64,000 nt of DNA from NCBI RefSeq assembly GCF_947496075.1, contig NZ_CANMBJ010000006.1, forward strand, positions 481,001 through 545,000. Reading direction: 5' to 3'. The position numbers were made by a program, and so were the translations under genes. Below the pieces are notes generated by a model. That model had not been told where the DNA came from, did not search any database, and saw only the letters and a list, made by a program, of their open reading frames with translations. This document shows, piece after piece, positions 61,424 through 64,000 of the stretch (its first letter is position 1; each line of letters opens with the position of its first letter). This DNA comes from an uncultured Tateyamaria sp. (GTDB lineage: Bacteria; Pseudomonadota; Alphaproteobacteria; Rhodobacterales; Rhodobacteraceae).

Positions 61424-62443
61424 TCAGCCCCAGCACAGGTCCTTGCCTTCGGAGACCGAGATGCTCTCGACCCCGTCGGCAGGCTTGTCTGTCACCAACG
61501 CCACGCCCGTGTCAAAGAACGCCTTGCCATCGGTAGCTTCGGGCTTGGTCCCGTCAGCGGCCCAGGCAGCAATCGCCTCAATCCCCAAGGATGCCATCAG
61601 AAGCGGGTATTGCTGCGATGTCGCGCCAATCACGCCATCGGCCACGTTCTGTACGCCGGGGCAGCCACCGTCGACGGACACGATCAGCACATCGTTTTCA
61701 CGGCCAATGGCTTTCAGCGCCTCATAGGCACCGGCAGCGGCGGGTTCGTTGATGGTGTAGACCACGTTGATGAACGGGTCCTTGGCCAAAAGGTTCTCCA
61801 TCGCGCGGCGGCCACCTTCCTCGTTCCCAGCGGTGACGTCATTGCCGACGATGCGGGCGTCGGTTTCGTCGCCCCACTTGTTGGGATCACCGACGTCGAT
61901 GCCGAACCCGGTCAGGAAGCCCTGATCGCGCAGCACGCCAACGGTCGGCTGGCTGATCGCGAGGTCGAGCATGCCGATCTTGGCGTCTGCTGCTGCATCC
62001 CCAAGGCTCGCGGCGGCCCATGCGCCAATCAGCTCACCAGCCAGAAAATTGTCGGTGGCGAATGTCATGTCGGCGGCGTCAATGGGCTCAAGCGGGGTGT
62101 CGAGCGCAATGACCAAAAGGCCCGCGTCACGTGCCTGTTGGACGACAGGCACAATGCTGGCGGTGTCCGAGGCAGTCAGCAGGATGCCCTTGGCGCCGTT
62201 GGCGATGCAAGTTTCGATGGCCTGCACTTGCGTCTCGTGGTCGCCATCCACCTTGCCCGCGAACGAGCTGAGGTTGATGCCAAGCTCTTCCGCCTTTGCG
62301 GTGGCGCCTTCGCGCATCTTGACGAAGAACGGATTGGTGTCGGTTTTTGTGATCAGACAGGCCGAAATCGCGTGCCCATCTGCCAATGCAGCGCCCGCCA
62401 TCGTGGTCAAGGCACAGGCTGTGCCCAGCAAGAGTTTCTTCAT
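61424..62443 (-). CDS. frcB: Fructose ABC transporter substrate-binding protein
   Basis: 339 residues from the ATG at 62443 preceded by GGGAGGACACC, the same leader as xylF. The signal peptide ([20 protein letters not shown]) is followed by [20 protein letters not shown] and [20 protein letters not shown], close to FrcB. It binds fructose or a related sugar in the periplasm. It is the first gene of frcBCAK-pfkB-isomerase and is divergent from a ROK regulator across a long palindrome. Confidence 0.92.
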   Translation of the reverse strand: MKKLLLGTACALTTMAGAALADGHAISACLITKTDTNPFFVKMREGATAKAEELGINLSSFAGKVDGDHETQVQAIETCIANGAKGILLTASDTASIVPVVQQARDAGLLVIALDTPLEPIDAADMTFATDNFLAGELIGAWAAASLGDAAADAKIGMLDLAISQPTVGVLRDQGFLTGFGIDVGDPNKWGDETDARIVGNDVTAGNEEGGRRAMENLLAKDPFINVVYTINEPAAAGAYEALKAIGRENDVLIVSVDGGCPGVQNVADGVIGATSQQYPLLMASLGIEAIAAWAADGTKPEATDGKAFFDTGVALVTDKPADGVESISVSEGKDLCWG

Positions 62444-62521
62444 GGTGTCCTCCCAGTCGTTGTCGGATCGGGAAAATGCCCGACCCAAACTGACCCAAGG
62501 GAAACGCGATTCTGTGATCCT

Positions 62522-62556
62522 GTCAATTAATAATTCAACTTGATTTATTAATTGAC
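62522..62556. promoter_or_regulatory. Long AT-rich palindrome, probable FrcR (ROK) operator
   Basis: Arms GTCAATTAATAA (62522-62533) and TTATTAATTGAC (62545-62556) are perfectly inverted; the 11-base centre is itself symmetric (TCAA-C-TTGA) apart from one pair. The whole 35-bp site has one mismatched pair. It lies in the 148-base gap between frcB and the divergent ROK gene and stands out from the GC-rich surroundings. Confidence 0.8.
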
Positions 62557-62591
62557 GCGCGCAAAGATTGATGAAGGGAGGATACGGTCAG

Positions 62592-63794
62592 ATGACACTG
62601 GACCACGTGCGCACCCTGTCCGGAGGCATCAACCAGACCGGCGTGCGCGCTTACAATGAACGGCTGATCCTATCGATCCTGCAGCGCAATAGCGGACTGC
62701 CGGGCAGGGATCTTGCGCGACGGACCGGTCTATCGCCACAGACCGCATCCGTGATCCTGCGCAAGCTGGAACAGGACGGTCTGCTGCTGAAAGGCGATCC
62801 GGTCAAAGGCAAGGTGGGCAAGCCGTCAGTGCCGTACTTGCTGAACGCGGACGGCGTGTTTTCTATTGGGCTCAAGATCGGGCGACGGACCGCCGATCTG
62901 CTTGTGCTGGATGCGCTTGGACAGGTGCGCCATCAGCTACGCGACACCTATGACTATCCGCTGCCCAACGCTGTCTTTGCCTTTCTGCGTGACGGGTTTG
63001 CGCGGTTGATGGAGGAAATGGACCATAATACACGCACGCGCTTGTGTGGCGTTGGCATAGCCGCCCCATTTGAGCTGTGGAGCTGGCACGAATTGCTGGA
63101 TGCTCCGGCCGACGAGTTCGCCGCTTGGAAAGACGCTGATTTCGTCGCCGAGGTGGGGCGCATCACTGATCTGCCGGTGCGCATGGTCAATGACGCCACC
63201 GCTGCCTGCCGCGCCGAGCATGTGTTCGGCATAGGGCGGGAGTATCGGGATTACATCTACTTCTTCCTGGGGGCTTTTGTCGGCGGAGGCGTGGTGCTGG
63301 ATCATGCCGTGTTCGAGGGCAATCAGAAGAACGCAGGTGCCTTCGGAACGATGCCGGTGGCGGACTTGCGGGGCAGGCCCGCGCATTTGATTGACCTGGC
63401 GTCGATCCGAACGCTCGAGCTGCGTCTGATCGAGGCCAGGCAAGACCCCCGGCAACTGTGGGAACAACCGCAGGACTGGTCCCATCTGGAAGCCTTTGTT
63501 CAGCCGTGGTTGGAGCAGGCGGCCGACGCCTTGGCACTGGCCAGTGTGGCGTCATGCGCGGTGATCGACGTCGAGGCTATGGTAATCGATGGCGCCATGC
63601 CCAACGGTATACGCGAACGGTTGGTCGACATGACCCGCGCAGCACTTGCGACCAAGGACATGCGCGGTTTGATCCCCCCGGTGACGGTCGCCGGGCAGAT
63701 CGGTGGCAATGCACGCGGAATTGGGGCGGCTGCCGGACCGATCATCGGGCAATTGCTGCTGGATCGGTCCGCGGCCTTGTTCGATCAGGGGTAG
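62592..63794 (+). CDS. frcR: ROK family transcriptional regulator, probable FrcR
   Basis: 400 residues from an ATG at 62592 with GGGAGG at 62576-62581; an in-frame upstream start at 62568 precedes this site. N-terminal winged helix-turn-helix is GRDLARRTGLSPQTASVILR, followed by a ROK domain with IGLKIGRRTADLLVLDALGQ. The usual zinc cysteine cluster (CxCGxxGC) is not visible, unlike the xylose regulator; AHLIDLASIRTLELRLIEA occupies the equivalent region. It is divergent from frcB and should control it through the palindrome at 62522-62556. Confidence 0.85.
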   Translation: MTLDHVRTLSGGINQTGVRAYNERLILSILQRNSGLPGRDLARRTGLSPQTASVILRKLEQDGLLLKGDPVKGKVGKPSVPYLLNADGVFSIGLKIGRRTADLLVLDALGQVRHQLRDTYDYPLPNAVFAFLRDGFARLMEEMDHNTRTRLCGVGIAAPFELWSWHELLDAPADEFAAWKDADFVAEVGRITDLPVRMVNDATAACRAEHVFGIGREYRDYIYFFLGAFVGGGVVLDHAVFEGNQKNAGAFGTMPVADLRGRPAHLIDLASIRTLELRLIEARQDPRQLWEQPQDWSHLEAFVQPWLEQAADALALASVASCAVIDVEAMVIDGAMPNGIRERLVDMTRAALATKDMRGLIPPVTVAGQIGGNARGIGAAAGPIIGQLLLDRSAALFDQG

Positions 63795-63809
63795 GGCGCC
63801 GAGGCGCCC
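63794..63809. terminator. Bidirectional hairpin between frcR and the next operon
   Basis: GGGCGCC and GGCGCCC flank GA in the 21-base gap between the convergent frcR and ATPase genes. The inner pairs must open to form a loop. No T-run is seen. Confidence 0.5.
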
Positions 63810-63815
63810 AAATCC

Positions 63816-64000
63816 TTAGCGGTAGTACAGTGACTGTCCGTTTGAAAACAGCTGCACCTTCTCTGGCGCAGCCGTCACCTTGACGGATTTGCCGCGCAGA
63901 TCCTTGTGGATGCCGGGCATCTTGGCCAGTACGGCCTGTTCGCCCTCGGGGGCTTCGAAATACAGGATCGTGACTTCGCCCAAAGCTTCGGTGAAATCGA
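63816..64000 (-). CDS. MalK/UgpC-type sugar ABC transporter ATPase, C-terminal end (cut by window edge)
   Basis: The last 61 residues of a minus-strand frame ending at TAA (63818-63816). The visible tail reads EALGEVTILYFEAPEGEQ and later APEKVQLFSNGQSLYYR, which fits the TOBE/OB-fold regulatory end of MalK, UgpC or ThuK ATPases of CUT1 sugar importers. The nucleotide-binding domain is outside the window, so substrate and completeness cannot be assessed. It is convergent with frcR. Confidence 0.72.
   Translation of the reverse strand, partial: DFTEALGEVTILYFEAPEGEQAVLAKMPGIHKDLRGKSVKVTAAPEKVQLFSNGQSLYYR

Noticed and set aside
62522-62556. Transposon inverted repeat or attachment site
   Set aside because: It is a single centred palindrome in a divergent promoter region next to a DNA-binding regulator, with no integrase, transposase or target duplication nearby.

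Overview
This window looks like a chromosomal segment of a marine-type alphaproteobacterium of the Rhodobacterales (Roseobacter group). The grounds are high GC, densely overlapping operons joined by ATGA/GTGA junctions, Shine-Dalgarno sequences of the GGGAGGA type, a FrcBCA-K fructose system, a half-size XylG, fused indolepyruvate oxidoreductase, and abundant ABC and tripartite tricarboxylate transporters. That assignment is inference from gene content; no rRNA or other phylogenetic marker is present. I found no tRNA, rRNA, insertion sequence, prophage gene or CRISPR array. No gene-free stretch exceeds about 275 bases, and about 56 genes are called, two of them cut by the window edges.

Layout. 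(1) 1-5477, minus: six overlapping genes for an uncharacterised glycan (deacetylase, two MurG-like and two GT4 glycosyltransferases, histidine phosphatase). (2) 5751-10166: a large MscS channel facing a sterol desaturase/acyltransferase pair. (3) 10274-17215, minus: a peptide-type ABC importer operon ending in a mandelate racemase-like enzyme. (4) 17358-24298, plus: a small methyltransferase, then a beta-oxidation operon (FadB-like, two acyl-CoA dehydrogenases, thioesterase, acyl-CoA ligase). (5) 24314-36401: a xylose region (rpe, xylBA, xylFHG, glk, ROK regulator) that also carries a di-heme peroxidase and a CRTAC1-type beta-propeller protein translationally coupled to the sugar genes. (6) 36394-50793: a divergent pair of operons around an IclR gene and a perfect IclR-type operator. 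The left operon is a homoprotocatechuate meta-cleavage set with an aromatic amino acid decarboxylase. The right operon has a class III aminotransferase, a TctBAC transporter and a GATase/P450/glutamine synthetase-like cassette. (7) 50921-57274: SDR, YceI, LysR, Lrp and a fused indolepyruvate:ferredoxin oxidoreductase. (8) 57261-63794: fructose/mannose region (lyxose/mannose isomerase, PfkB kinase, frcK, frcA, frcC, frcB, divergent ROK regulator with a 35-bp palindrome). (9) The end of a MalK/UgpC-type ATPase at the right edge.

How it fits together. Xylose would enter by XylFHG, be converted by XylA and XylB to xylulose 5-phosphate and join the pentose phosphate pathway with Rpe; two matching 23-bp operators link the xylF and xylB promoters to the ROK regulator. 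Fructose, or mannose after isomerisation, would enter by FrcBCA and be phosphorylated by the PfkB kinase. The most distinctive part is region 6. An IclR operator lies between ring-cleavage genes and an amine-handling cassette of amide ligase, P450 and amidase, suggesting one pathway that takes an aromatic amine or amino acid to homoprotocatechuate and through meta cleavage. The specific substrate is not known from sequence.
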